Positions 24,457 through 32,688 of a stretch of DNA of 64,000 nt are shown piece after piece; the stretch's first letter is position 1, and each line of letters begins with the position of its first letter. The notes beneath the pieces were generated by a model. That model saw only the letters and a list, made by a program, of their open reading frames with translations, was not told the DNA's origin and made no database searches. Origin of the DNA: Actinoplanes regularis (GTDB lineage: Bacteria; Actinomycetota; Actinomycetes; Mycobacteriales; Micromonosporaceae); the NCBI RefSeq assembly GCF_900188005.1, contig NZ_FZNR01000020.1, positions 83,072-147,071 of the forward strand. The letters run 5' to 3'. Made by a program: the position numbers and the translations under genes.

Positions 24457-25860
24457 TCACTCCAGGCCGTTGCGCCGGATCACCTCGCGGTACCACTTCG
24501 CGCTGTCCTTGAGCACACGCTGTTGCGTCGTGTAGTCGACGTGCACGATACCGAAGCGCTTCGCGTATCCCTCGGCCCATTCGAAGTTGTCCATCAGCGA
24601 CCAGAGGAAGTATCCCCGCAGATCCACTCCGGCGGCCAGAGCGTCGTGACAGGCGCGCAGGTGACCGTCCACATAATCGATTCGGCGCTGGTCGGGAACG
24701 GTGCCGTCGGCGGACGGGCCTTCCGGGAACGCGGCGCCGTTCTCGGTGATCATCAGGGGGGTGCCCGGGTAGTCCCGGTGGATCCGGGTGAGCAGCCGGG
24801 TCAGACTGGCCGGCTCGATCGGCCAGTTCATGTCGGTGACCGGGCCGGCCGGCGGGCGGAACGCGATGCCCTCGCTGCCCGGGTAGTCCAGGGCGCCGGG
24901 AGCGCCGGGCTTCGCGGAGACGTACGACGGGTTGTAGAAGTTGATGCCGAGCACGTCGATCGGCTGGTTGATGATCTTCAGATCGCCGTCCTGGAGGTAC
25001 GACAGATCGGTGAGCCGGCCGATGTGCTCCAGAACGTCCGCCGGGTACTCCCCGCGCAGCAGCGGGTCCAGGAAGATCCGGTTGGCCAGCCCGTCGATCA
25101 GCCGGGCCGCGTCCCGGTCGGCCGGGCTCTCCGGGTCGACCGGGTAGACCTCGCACGGGTTGAGCGTGATGCTGATCCGCTGGGCTCCGGCGGCCCGCAG
25201 CGCCTGGGCGGCGAGGCCGTGGCCGAGGTTCAGGTGGTGCACGGCGGCCAGAGCCTTCGCCGGGTCCTTGACGCCCGGGGCGTGGATGCCGGAGCCGTAA
25301 CCGAGGTAGGCCGAGCACCACGGCTCGTTCAGCGTGGTCCAGGTGGCCACCCGGTCGCCGAGCTTGCGGTACACCACCTCGGCGTAGTCGCCGAACGCCT
25401 CGGCGGTCTCGCGGTTGGCCCAGCCGCCCTTGTCCTCCAGCGTCTGCGGGAGGTCCCAGTGGTAGAGGGTGACGACCGGATCGATGCCCTTGCCGAGCAG
25501 CTCGTCGGTGAGCCGGTCGTAGAAGTCGAGGCCCTTGGGGTTGACCGGGCCGGTGCCGTCCGGGCGGACCCGAGGCCAGGCGATGGAGAACCGGTACGAG
25601 GCCAGGCCGAGGCCGGCCATCAGCGCCACGTCGTCGCGGTACCGGTGGTAGTGGTCGCAGGCGATGTCACCGGTGTGACCGGCGTACACCTTTCCGGGCG
25701 TACGGCTGAAGGTGTCCCAGATGGACGGGCCGCGACCGTCCTCCCGCGCCGCCCCCTCGATCTGGTACGAGGCCGTGGCCGCGCCCCAGACGAAGCCGTC
25801 GGGGAAGGTGATCCCCGCACGCGCCGGCTGCGCCGACGTGGACGTGACGGTTGCCGTCAT
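24457..25860 (-). CDS. GH1 family beta-glucosidase
   Basis: A retaining glycosidase that hydrolyses beta-glucosides such as cellobiose. Catalytic acid/base Glu179 is in TLNEPW and nucleophile Glu373 in ITENG. FVWGAATASYQIEG at the N-terminus is the usual GH1 opening. There is no signal peptide, so it is cytoplasmic, and imported disaccharides would be its substrate. Length 467 aa is normal. It is followed by a LacI regulator; no sugar ABC transporter is in the window. Confidence 0.95.
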   Translation of the reverse strand: MTATVTSTSAQPARAGITFPDGFVWGAATASYQIEGAAREDGRGPSIWDTFSRTPGKVYAGHTGDIACDHYHRYRDDVALMAGLGLASYRFSIAWPRVRPDGTGPVNPKGLDFYDRLTDELLGKGIDPVVTLYHWDLPQTLEDKGGWANRETAEAFGDYAEVVYRKLGDRVATWTTLNEPWCSAYLGYGSGIHAPGVKDPAKALAAVHHLNLGHGLAAQALRAAGAQRISITLNPCEVYPVDPESPADRDAARLIDGLANRIFLDPLLRGEYPADVLEHIGRLTDLSYLQDGDLKIINQPIDVLGINFYNPSYVSAKPGAPGALDYPGSEGIAFRPPAGPVTDMNWPIEPASLTRLLTRIHRDYPGTPLMITENGAAFPEGPSADGTVPDQRRIDYVDGHLRACHDALAAGVDLRGYFLWSLMDNFEWAEGYAKRFGIVHVDYTTQQRVLKDSAKWYREVIRRNGLE

Positions 25861-25909
25861 GTCTTCACCACTTCCTGTTCCTGTTCCGCATGATCAGTCC
25901 GCTCAACTT

Positions 25910-25917
25910 AACCGGTT
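25910..25917. promoter_or_regulatory. Possible operator upstream of the beta-glucosidase gene
   Basis: AACCGGTT is a small palindrome about 50 bp upstream of the GH1 start, with GGTTC and GAACC half sites spaced further on. LacI operators are palindromes with a central CG, so this is a plausible but unproven site. The rest of the 158-bp gap shows only a GC-rich GGCTCGCTTCGCTCG element. Confidence 0.3.
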
Positions 25918-26018
25918 CATCTTACGAGACGGAACCGATACCGCGACGTCATCTGTATTCAGGCGGAGCGGGGCTCGCTTCGCTCGTGTCGATCGGCGGC
26001 GACCGGTGCGGGCCGGAC

Positions 26019-26780
26019 TCAGCCTGTCCGCAGGGCCTGGAACAGGCGGGGGTCACCGCTGAGGGCGAGCTGATCCGGGCGCTTGCGGCCCATCAGGGTC
26101 AGTTGGAGGTCGCTCGTCGTCCCGATCGCCTTGGCCCGGGCGTGGTGATCGTCGGTGTCGAGGATCGTCCCGATGTCCAGCAGCGCGATCCCCGCCCCGC
26201 GCAGCCGGACGAACCACTCCTGCTCGGCGTCGGTCCCCACCAGGTGCACCACGCCGTGCAGGTCGGTCGGCCCCCGCCGTCTGCCGGCCGGCAGCCAGGT
26301 GTCCAGGATCTCGGCCACCCCGTCGGTGGCCAGCTTGGTCTCGATCGGGGTGGGCCGCCCGGCCGCCGCCTCGGCGTCCCAGCGGTGCACCGAGATCTCG
26401 TGCGCGATCCGGCGATCCCAGAAGGCGGCTCGTTTCGGCTGCGGGGCCCAGTTCCACGCCGGGAAGTCCGGGTCGAGCGCCTCGAGCGTCTCGATCGTCC
26501 CGGTCAGCTCCCGCCGGAGCTGGTCGAGCGTCTCGTCCCACTCCGGCCGGGTGTCCGGCGCGACAAGTGGCTCGGGCCGGTCGGTCACGCCGCGCGCCAC
26601 CTCGGCCCGGACCCAGCGCAGCAGGTCGGTGACGTGGTAGGCCAGGTCGGCGGTGGTCCAGTCGGGGCAGTACGGCACGGCCGCGTCCGGCCCGGTCTCG
26701 GCGACGGCGTCCCAGAGGGCGGGGCCGTCGGCGCGCAGTGCCGCCAGCCAGAAGTCCTTCGTCGCGTGCAGCCTGTTCAT
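26019..26780 (-). CDS. Maleylpyruvate isomerase family mycothiol-dependent enzyme
   Basis: A DinB-fold, mycothiol-dependent enzyme of 253 aa. Predicted metal ligands are His in LAYHVTDLLRW and the Glu-His pair in HEISVHRWD, as in the mycothiol maleylpyruvate isomerase group. The C-terminal third is the smaller SCP-like domain. Actual substrate unknown. The ATG at 26780 is preferred to upstream starts because homology begins at MNRLHATKDFW. Start-to-start spacing to the divergent murB is 60 bp. Confidence 0.88.
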   Translation of the reverse strand: MNRLHATKDFWLAALRADGPALWDAVAETGPDAAVPYCPDWTTADLAYHVTDLLRWVRAEVARGVTDRPEPLVAPDTRPEWDETLDQLRRELTGTIETLEALDPDFPAWNWAPQPKRAAFWDRRIAHEISVHRWDAEAAAGRPTPIETKLATDGVAEILDTWLPAGRRRGPTDLHGVVHLVGTDAEQEWFVRLRGAGIALLDIGTILDTDDHHARAKAIGTTSDLQLTLMGRKRPDQLALSGDPRLFQALRTG

Positions 26781-26840
26781 CGCAGTCGTCTCCCGCTCGG
26801 CCGGACCGCCGGTGCAATCACTCCGTCTTATGAGCTTAGG

Positions 26841-27926
26841 GTGAACGTCGTGCCCGACGCATTCGCCGATCACCCGACTGACACATTCCCGGCTACGGAC
26901 CGAGGCCTGGCGGCATATACGACGCTACGCCTCGGTGGCCCCGCCGGCACGATGACCACTGCGGTCAAGACGGACGAAGCCGTCGCTACGGTTCGAAAAG
27001 CCACTTCCGAGGGACGTCCGATCCTGGTCCTGGCCGGTGGCAGCAACGTCGTGATCGGTGACGCCGGCTTCGCCGGCGAGGTGCTGCTGCTGCGCAACCG
27101 CGGCGTCGAGGTGGTCGCGGAGGACGCCGGCGAGGTGGTGGTCCGGGTCGCGGCCGGTGAGCCCTGGGACGATTTCGTGGCGTACGCCGTGCGCAACTCC
27201 TGGTCCGGCGTCGAGTGCCTCTCCGGCATCCCGGGCTCGGCCGGCGCCACCCCGATCCAGAACGTGGGCGCCTACGGCCAGGAGGTCGCGCACACCGTCG
27301 AGGCGGTGCACGCCTACGACCGCCTCGCCGACGAGCAGCTGGTGATGACGCCGGAGGAGTGCCGTTTCGGCTACCGCGCGAGCGTGTTCAAGCACAACGA
27401 CCGCTACCTGGTCACCGCGGTGGACTTCCGGCTGGCGCGGCAGGACCTGTCGGCCCCGATCCGGTACGCCGAGCTGGCCCGTCGGCTGGGCGTCGAGGCG
27501 GGTGACCGGGTGCCCCTGGAGCAGGCCCGCCAGACCGTGCTCAAGCTGCGCGCAGGCAAGGGCATGGTGCTCGACCCGGAGGACCGGGACACCTGGTCGG
27601 TGGGCTCCTTCTTCACCAACCCGGTGGTCTCCGCCGAGTTCTTCGCGGAGCTGACCGCGGCCAGGGGAGAGATCCCGAACTGGCCGGGCGTGGACGGCAC
27701 GGTCAAGGTCCCGGCGGCCTGGCTGATCGAGCAGGCCGGCTTCTCCAAGGGCTTCGCCGGCACGGGTGTCGCCATCTCCACCAAGCACACGCTGGCGCTG
27801 ACCAACCGTGGCGGCGGGGACACCGCGGCGTTGCTGGACCTGGCCCGGACCATCCGGGACGGGGTGCAGGAGCGATTCGGCATCGAACTGCACCCCGAGC
27901 CGGTGCTGGTGAACTGCGACCTGTGA
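26841..27926 (+). CDS. murB: UDP-N-acetylenolpyruvoylglucosamine reductase MurB
   Basis: MurB reduces UDP-GlcNAc-enolpyruvate to UDP-MurNAc with NADPH and FAD, the second committed step of peptidoglycan synthesis. FAD-binding motifs are LAGGSNVVIGD and GIPGSAGATPIQNVGAYGQE; the catalytic serine region is WSVGSFFTNPVV, and the final Glu lies in HPEPVLVN. The protein is 361 aa from GTG at 26841; a second GTG nine bases on is also possible. TATGAGCTTA a few bases upstream hints at a leaderless transcript. Confidence 0.95.
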   Translation: MNVVPDAFADHPTDTFPATDRGLAAYTTLRLGGPAGTMTTAVKTDEAVATVRKATSEGRPILVLAGGSNVVIGDAGFAGEVLLLRNRGVEVVAEDAGEVVVRVAAGEPWDDFVAYAVRNSWSGVECLSGIPGSAGATPIQNVGAYGQEVAHTVEAVHAYDRLADEQLVMTPEECRFGYRASVFKHNDRYLVTAVDFRLARQDLSAPIRYAELARRLGVEAGDRVPLEQARQTVLKLRAGKGMVLDPEDRDTWSVGSFFTNPVVSAEFFAELTAARGEIPNWPGVDGTVKVPAAWLIEQAGFSKGFAGTGVAISTKHTLALTNRGGGDTAALLDLARTIRDGVQERFGIELHPEPVLVNCDL

Positions 27927-27949
27927 GGCCGGCCCGGTGAAGAACCGGT

Positions 27950-28606
27950 TCAGCGCCAGCCGAACACCTGGGTGTAGTACGGCGTCCCGTCGGAGGCGTA
28001 GGCGATGGCCGCGCCCATCGACTTCGTCCCGCAGTTGAGGATGTTCGCCCGGTGCCCGGGGCTGGCCATCCAGGCCTTCATCACCTCGGGCGCGGTCGAA
28101 TAGCCCCAGGCGATGTTCTCGCCGGCGGGCGAGCGGTAGCCGGTCCGCTGGATCCGCATGGCGAAAGTCGAGCCGTCCCGCCAGACGTGGCTGAACAGTC
28201 GGGTCCGGGCCATGTAGGCGCTCTGTGTCGCGGCCGCCACGATCAGTTCGTGGTCCACCCCGAGACGCGGACAGCCGGCCTCCGCCCGCTCCCCGTTGGT
28301 CAGCCGGATGATCTGGTGCATCAGGGTGCGGGCCCGGGCCTTCTCCGGGTCGGGGGTGGCCGCGCCGGCCGGCACCGCGGCGATCCGCGGTGTGATCCGT
28401 GCGGCCGGTCTGGAGATCGCCGCCCGACCGGGTGACGTCGCCGGGGCGGGACGTGCGGCGATGGGCCGACCTGCTGGCCGCTCCGGCACCACCGGTCCCT
28501 GGGCGTGGACCGTGAGCGGCAGGGCGAGCAATGCGACGGGCAGGGCGACGATCAGTGCGGGCGCGGCCGCTAGCGCGGACGCACGGCGTTTCACCTTGTC
28601 GAACAC
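27950..28606 (-). CDS. Secreted CAP/SCP-domain protein
   Basis: A 218-aa exported protein of the CAP superfamily. Signal peptide: basic VFDKVKRRAS followed by a long Ala/Leu core ending near THVHAQG-type sequence (LPLTVHAQG). After a Pro/Ala/Arg linker the CAP domain shows SHVWRDGSTFAMRIQRTGY, GENIAWGYS and WMASPGHRANILN. The GTG start at 28606 has a GAGGGG ribosome site; upstream ATG (28645) would bury the signal peptide. Bacterial CAP proteins of this short class are widespread, but their activity is mostly unknown. Confidence 0.88.
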   Translation of the reverse strand: MFDKVKRRASALAAAPALIVALPVALLALPLTVHAQGPVVPERPAGRPIAARPAPATSPGRAAISRPAARITPRIAAVPAGAATPDPEKARARTLMHQIIRLTNGERAEAGCPRLGVDHELIVAAATQSAYMARTRLFSHVWRDGSTFAMRIQRTGYRSPAGENIAWGYSTAPEVMKAWMASPGHRANILNCGTKSMGAAIAYASDGTPYYTQVFGWR

Positions 28607-29022
28607 GGGTTTCCCCTCGGATGCGTGTGGACGCGATTCGTCCATCAGGCATATCGGACCCCGTAGTTCGTCTCCTGTCACATCTTTCACGGAATGGCTG
28701 AAACGCCGCATTCGTTATGAAATCCTGTTGGGATCAGCGAGCGGGCCGGGATTCGCCGGTTGCGCCCGCCGCCGGACGGGGTGGCCATGGGTTCTGTCTC
28801 CTGGACCGGCCCTTGGCCCGGCCCTCGGCCCGCTAAACTGTCACTGTCCGTATATAGGTGATGACATCACGCTATGGTGTCTTTGCGTCGTTGAATATCT
28901 CCCGCCCGCGGGTCGCGTGGGCGGTGCCAGCAAGACATCGAATCTCCGGCGTTTTCGCGCCCGAGGATCGATCGTGCCCGAAACTGGGCGCGAGCACGGG
29001 TTGGGGGCAGGGTGAACACACG
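28607..29022. other. Long intergenic region before the chemotaxis response regulator
   Basis: This 416-bp gap holds the promoter of the divergent CAP gene and of the response regulator gene. It contains a TAAACT hexamer near 28834 and a TATATAGG stretch at 28850 as possible -10 elements, a 13-bp palindrome at 28858, and no convincing gene. A short GC-rich hairpin-like run (GGCCCGGCCCTCGGCCC) lies around 28814-28832. Confidence 0.55.
28858..28870. promoter_or_regulatory. 13-bp palindrome upstream of the response regulator
   Basis: GTGATG (28858-28863) and CATCAC (28865-28870) flank a single A. It lies 155 bp upstream of the response regulator start, right after a TATATAGG run, so it could be a repressor or activator site. 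Confidence 0.45.
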
Positions 29023-29721
29023 ATGAGTCGCCTACTCGTGGTCGAGGACGACCCGGACATCGCACTCGCCCTTCGGCTGCTGTTCAGCCGGGCCGGGTAC
29101 GAGGTGGCCCACGCCGCGGACGGCCGTTCCGGTCTCAAGGAGGCGTACGCCGAGCACCCCGATCTCGTGGTGCTCGACGTGGGTCTGCCGGAGATGGACG
29201 GTTGGCAGGTGCTGGAGCGGCTGCGGGACGTCTCGGACGTGCCGGTGCTGGTGCTCACCGCGCACGGTCAGGAGGCCGAGAAGGTCCGCGGCCTGCGTGG
29301 CGGTGCCGACGACTACCTGACCAAGCCGTTCGCCAACAACGAATTGCTGGCGCGGGTCGAGGCGCTGCTGCGTCGCGCGTCCAGCGGCCAGAACAACTGG
29401 GCCAGCCAGATCTACGACGACGGTCTGGTCCACCTGGACCCGACCAAGCGCCGGGTCTACGTCAAGGGCGACGAGAAGCGGCTCACTCCGACCGAATTCC
29501 GCCTGCTCAACGCGCTGGTCCGGCACGCCGGCGCGGTGCTTTCGCCGAACCAGCTGCTGACCCAGGCCTGGGACGACCCCACCGGCATCGGCCAGGAGCG
29601 GGTCAAGTTCGCGGTGCTGCGGTTGCGACGCAAGCTCGGCTGGTCCGATCCGGATGAATCGCCGATCGAGTCGGTTCGAGGATTCGGGTACCGCTACCGC
29701 CGTCCCGGCGGAGAAGCCTGA
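29023..29721 (+). CDS. OmpR-family response regulator (orphan)
   Basis: A 232-aa two-domain regulator. The receiver has acidic pocket Glu8-Asp9-Asp10, phospho-acceptor Asp52 and Lys101; the winged-helix OmpR/PhoB DNA-binding domain follows (LTPTEFRLLNALVRHAGAV ... VRGFGYRYR). No histidine kinase gene is adjacent: the CAP gene is divergent on one side and cheA lies on the other, 170 bp downstream. Being next to the chemotaxis operon, it may take part in its control or be a phosphorylation partner of CheA. This is inference. Confidence 0.92.
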   Translation: MSRLLVVEDDPDIALALRLLFSRAGYEVAHAADGRSGLKEAYAEHPDLVVLDVGLPEMDGWQVLERLRDVSDVPVLVLTAHGQEAEKVRGLRGGADDYLTKPFANNELLARVEALLRRASSGQNNWASQIYDDGLVHLDPTKRRVYVKGDEKRLTPTEFRLLNALVRHAGAVLSPNQLLTQAWDDPTGIGQERVKFAVLRLRRKLGWSDPDESPIESVRGFGYRYRRPGGEA

Positions 29722-29725
29722 CAAC

Positions 29726-29810
29726 TGAACTTTTTTCAGCGTGGGGCGGCTGTCGATCGCCGGAAACGACCCTGCGCACCCGGGGTCGATGCCAGGTTGA
29801 AAAAGGTTCA
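29726..29810. promoter_or_regulatory. Inverted A/T-tract arms in the cheA upstream region
   Basis: TGAACTTTTTTCAG (29726-29739) and TTGAAAAAGGTTCA (29797-29810) are inverted with 12 of 14 matches, 57 bp apart. T-tracts of this length stand out in this high-GC gap. They could be two halves of a looped operator. A weak sigma-28-like -10 (GCCGAGCG, 29819-29826) follows 15-16 bp after the A tract. Confidence 0.45.
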
Positions 29811-29891
29811 TACGGCGTGCCGAGCGAGTCCCCTCAGTTGGCGCGCGCAGGGGTCGATGAGGGCTGTGAAGCCGAGCAGGAGGTGGGTGTC

Positions 29892-32249
29892 GTGGAAGAC
29901 CTTGGCGAGATCGTCGGCGAATTCCTCTTGGAGTCGCACGAGAACCTGGACCAGATCGACCGAGACCTCGTAAGCCTTGAGCAGGAACCGGACTCGCGTG
30001 ACCTGATCTCCCGCATCTTCCGGGCGATCCACACGATCAAGGGCACGAGTGGATTCCTGGCGTTCTCCCGACTGGAGAAGCTGGCGCACGCCGGGGAGTC
30101 GTTGCTGTCCCGGTTGCGCGACGGCGTCCAGCCGGTCACCCCGGAGACCATCACCGTCCTGCTCCTGTGCATCGACGGCGTCCGTTCACTGCTCGCCTCG
30201 ATCGAGGAGAAGGGCACCGAGGACGAGGTCGACGTCGACAGCATGATCGTCCGGATCAAGGCGCAGATGGACGCGCCGTCGGACGGCGCTCCGGCCGCCG
30301 CACCGGCCCCGGCTTCCGAGCCGTCCGCCGAGGTCGAGACGCCGGTCTCGGTGGAGAACGAGGCGCCGGCGGTCCTCCGTCCGGCTCCCGAGCCGATCGC
30401 GGAGCAGCGTCAGCCGTTGGGCCAGCTCCTGGTCGAAGCCGGCGCGGCACAGTCCACCGACGTCACCTCCGCACTGCAGCAGCAGATCGAGGGCGACGAG
30501 CGCAAGCTCGGCACGATCCTGCTGGAGGAGGGCAAGACCCAGCCGGCCGCGGTGAACGAGGCGTTGCAGTCGCAGACGGCCAAGCGGAGCATCGCGGACA
30601 GCGCGATCCGGGTCGACGTCGACCTGCTGGACACCCTGCTGAACATGGTCGGCGAGCTGGTGCTGGCCCGGAACCAGCTGGTCCGCGGTGTCATGGAGAT
30701 CGGCGACTCCGGCCTGGTGCGCAGCGCGCAGCGGCTCGGCATGATCACCAGTGAGCTGCAAGAGGGCATCATGAAGACCCGGATGCAGCCCATCGAGCAC
30801 ATCTGGTCCAAGCTGCCCCGAGTCGTCCGGGACCTGAGCAACTCCCTGGGCAAGCAGGTCCAGCTGGACATGCAGGGCAAGGAGACCGAACTCGACCGGA
30901 GCCTGCTGGAGGCGGTCAAGGACCCGCTGACCCACCTGGTCCGCAACGCGGTCGACCACGGCATCGAGGACCCGGAGACCCGGATCGCGGCCGGCAAGGG
31001 CGCCGAGGGCACCCTGACCCTTCGCGCCTACCACGAGGGTGGGCACGTCGCGGTCGAGGTGGCCGACGACGGCGCCGGCCTGAACGTGGAGCGGATCGCG
31101 CAGAAGGCCGTGGAGAACGGGCTGCTCCGGCCGGAGCAGGTGCCGAACATGGACAAACGCGACATCATGGCGATGGTCTTCCAGCCCGGCTTCTCCACCG
31201 CGGCGAAGGTCACCAACGTCTCCGGCCGCGGCGTCGGCATGGACGTCGTCAAGACCAACATCGAGAGCATCGGTGGCGCGGTCAGCGTCGACTCGACGGC
31301 GGGCGAGGGCACGGTCTGGCGGCTCACCATCCCGCTGACCCTGGCCATCATCCAGGCGCTCACCGTCGACTGCGGCGACCAGCGGTACGTCGTGCCCCAG
31401 GTGGCGGTGCTGGAACTGGTCTTCGTCGACGGGAATACCACCAAGATCGAGTACGCCTCGGGCGCGCCGGTCTACCGTCTGCGCGGCAAGCTGCTCCCGC
31501 TCGTCCGCCTGGATCGGGCGCTCGGCTTCGAGGTCGGCGGCGACCAGGGCGTCTACATCATGGTGCTGCAGGCCGACGGCCGGCGGTTCGGCCTGGTCGT
31601 GGACCGGGTGCTGAACACCGAAGAGGTCGTGGTCAAGGCCCTCAACACCCGCCTGAAGGACATCGGTCTGTACGCCGGCGCCACCATCCTCGGCGACGGC
31701 AAGGTGGGCCTGATCCTGGACGTCTCCTCGCTGGCCCGCCGGTCGCACCTGGCCGCCGAGGCGGAGCGGGAGAGCGTCGTCGAGAAGCGCACCGAGGGCG
31801 GCGGCGGCACCGAGCGCCTGCTGGTCACCGCGGTCGGCGAGCGTCGGGTGGCGATCCCGCTGGACACGGTCACCCGGCTCGAGGAATTCCCCAAGGATCG
31901 GCTCGAACAGGCCGGCTCCCGCGAGGTGGTCCAGTACCGGGGACAGATTCTCCCGCTGGTGCGGTTGTCGCACCTGCTCGGGGCGTACGGCGAGGAGCCC
32001 GAGGGCGACACGGTGTCGGTGGTCGTCTACAGCGAGGGCGGACGGAGCGTGGCCCTGGTGGTCGACCGGATCGTGGACATCGCCGAGAACTCGACGACGG
32101 CCCGCCGGGACGCCGAGGAGGACGGCCTGGTCGGCACCGCGGTGATCCAGCAGCGGGTCACCGAGCTGCTCGACGTGCGCCGGGCGATCCTCGCGGCCGA
32201 CCCGAACTTCTACAGCGACATGGCCGACGAGATGTTGGTGGAGGCCTGA
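29892..32249 (+). CDS. cheA: Chemotaxis histidine kinase CheA with two LGxLL repeats and two CheW domains
   Basis: CheA phosphorylates CheY and CheB in response to receptor signals. Visible domains of the 785-aa product: HPt with phospho-His47 (RAIHTIKGTSGF); a Pro/Ala-rich linker; two tandem LGxLLxExG repeats (about residues 175-198 and 205-228, resembling the MshEN/T2SSE N-terminal motif); dimerisation helices; HATPase with HLVRNAVDHGIE, DDGAGL and GRGVGMDVV; then two CheW-like domains. A P2 CheY-binding domain is not evident. GTG at 29892 has an AGGAGG site 8 bp upstream. cheW follows after 1 bp. Confidence 0.95.
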   Translation: MEDLGEIVGEFLLESHENLDQIDRDLVSLEQEPDSRDLISRIFRAIHTIKGTSGFLAFSRLEKLAHAGESLLSRLRDGVQPVTPETITVLLLCIDGVRSLLASIEEKGTEDEVDVDSMIVRIKAQMDAPSDGAPAAAPAPASEPSAEVETPVSVENEAPAVLRPAPEPIAEQRQPLGQLLVEAGAAQSTDVTSALQQQIEGDERKLGTILLEEGKTQPAAVNEALQSQTAKRSIADSAIRVDVDLLDTLLNMVGELVLARNQLVRGVMEIGDSGLVRSAQRLGMITSELQEGIMKTRMQPIEHIWSKLPRVVRDLSNSLGKQVQLDMQGKETELDRSLLEAVKDPLTHLVRNAVDHGIEDPETRIAAGKGAEGTLTLRAYHEGGHVAVEVADDGAGLNVERIAQKAVENGLLRPEQVPNMDKRDIMAMVFQPGFSTAAKVTNVSGRGVGMDVVKTNIESIGGAVSVDSTAGEGTVWRLTIPLTLAIIQALTVDCGDQRYVVPQVAVLELVFVDGNTTKIEYASGAPVYRLRGKLLPLVRLDRALGFEVGGDQGVYIMVLQADGRRFGLVVDRVLNTEEVVVKALNTRLKDIGLYAGATILGDGKVGLILDVSSLARRSHLAAEAERESVVEKRTEGGGGTERLLVTAVGERRVAIPLDTVTRLEEFPKDRLEQAGSREVVQYRGQILPLVRLSHLLGAYGEEPEGDTVSVVVYSEGGRSVALVVDRIVDIAENSTTARRDAEEDGLVGTAVIQQRVTELLDVRRAILAADPNFYSDMADEMLVEA

Positions 32250-32250
32250 G

Positions 32251-32688
32251 ATGGCGAGTCGCCAGTTCGCCACCTTCGAGGTGGACGGCCAGCTCTTCGG
32301 GGTCGAGGTGCACACGGTGCAGGAGGTGCTCTCGTACAACGAGTACACCCCGGTGCCGCACGCGCCGCCGGCCGTCGGAGGCCTGTTCAATCTGCGCGGC
32401 CAGGTGATCGCCGCCGTCGACCTGCGGGTCCAGCTCGGGCTGGCCCGGCAGGCCCTGCAGGGCCCGGTGATGAACGTGATCCTGCGGGGTGACGGTGAGC
32501 CGGTGAGCCTGCTGGTGGACAAGATCGGTGAGGTGGTCGACCTGGACGACGAGACCTTCGAACCGCCGCCGGACACGCTCAGCGGTCCCACCCGGGAGCT
32601 CGTGGTGGGCACGTTCAAGCTGGACGGGCGGTTGATGCTGGCCCTCGACGTCAATCAGGCGGTCGACACGTACCGCGCCGCGATCTGA
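32251..32688 (+). CDS. cheW: Chemotaxis coupling protein CheW
   Basis: CheW bridges chemoreceptors and CheA. The 145-aa protein has the double five-stranded barrel pattern, with VEVHTVQEVL, GLFNLRGQVIAAVDLRVQLGL (residues about 43-63) and SLLVDKIGEVVDL typical of the family. It starts one base after the cheA stop and its own stop shares a base with the next start. Receptor genes (MCPs) are not in this window. Confidence 0.96.
   Translation: MASRQFATFEVDGQLFGVEVHTVQEVLSYNEYTPVPHAPPAVGGLFNLRGQVIAAVDLRVQLGLARQALQGPVMNVILRGDGEPVSLLVDKIGEVVDLDDETFEPPPDTLSGPTRELVVGTFKLDGRLMLALDVNQAVDTYRAAI

Noticed and set aside
27942..27951. GAACCGGTTC palindrome between murB and the CAP gene as an operator
   Set aside because: It lies between convergent gene ends, where no promoter is expected; short 10-bp palindromes are common by chance.
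30186..32654. An 822-codon - strand frame opposite cheA and cheW
   Set aside because: The + strand encodes clear CheA and CheW; the antisense translation is a codon-bias artefact.
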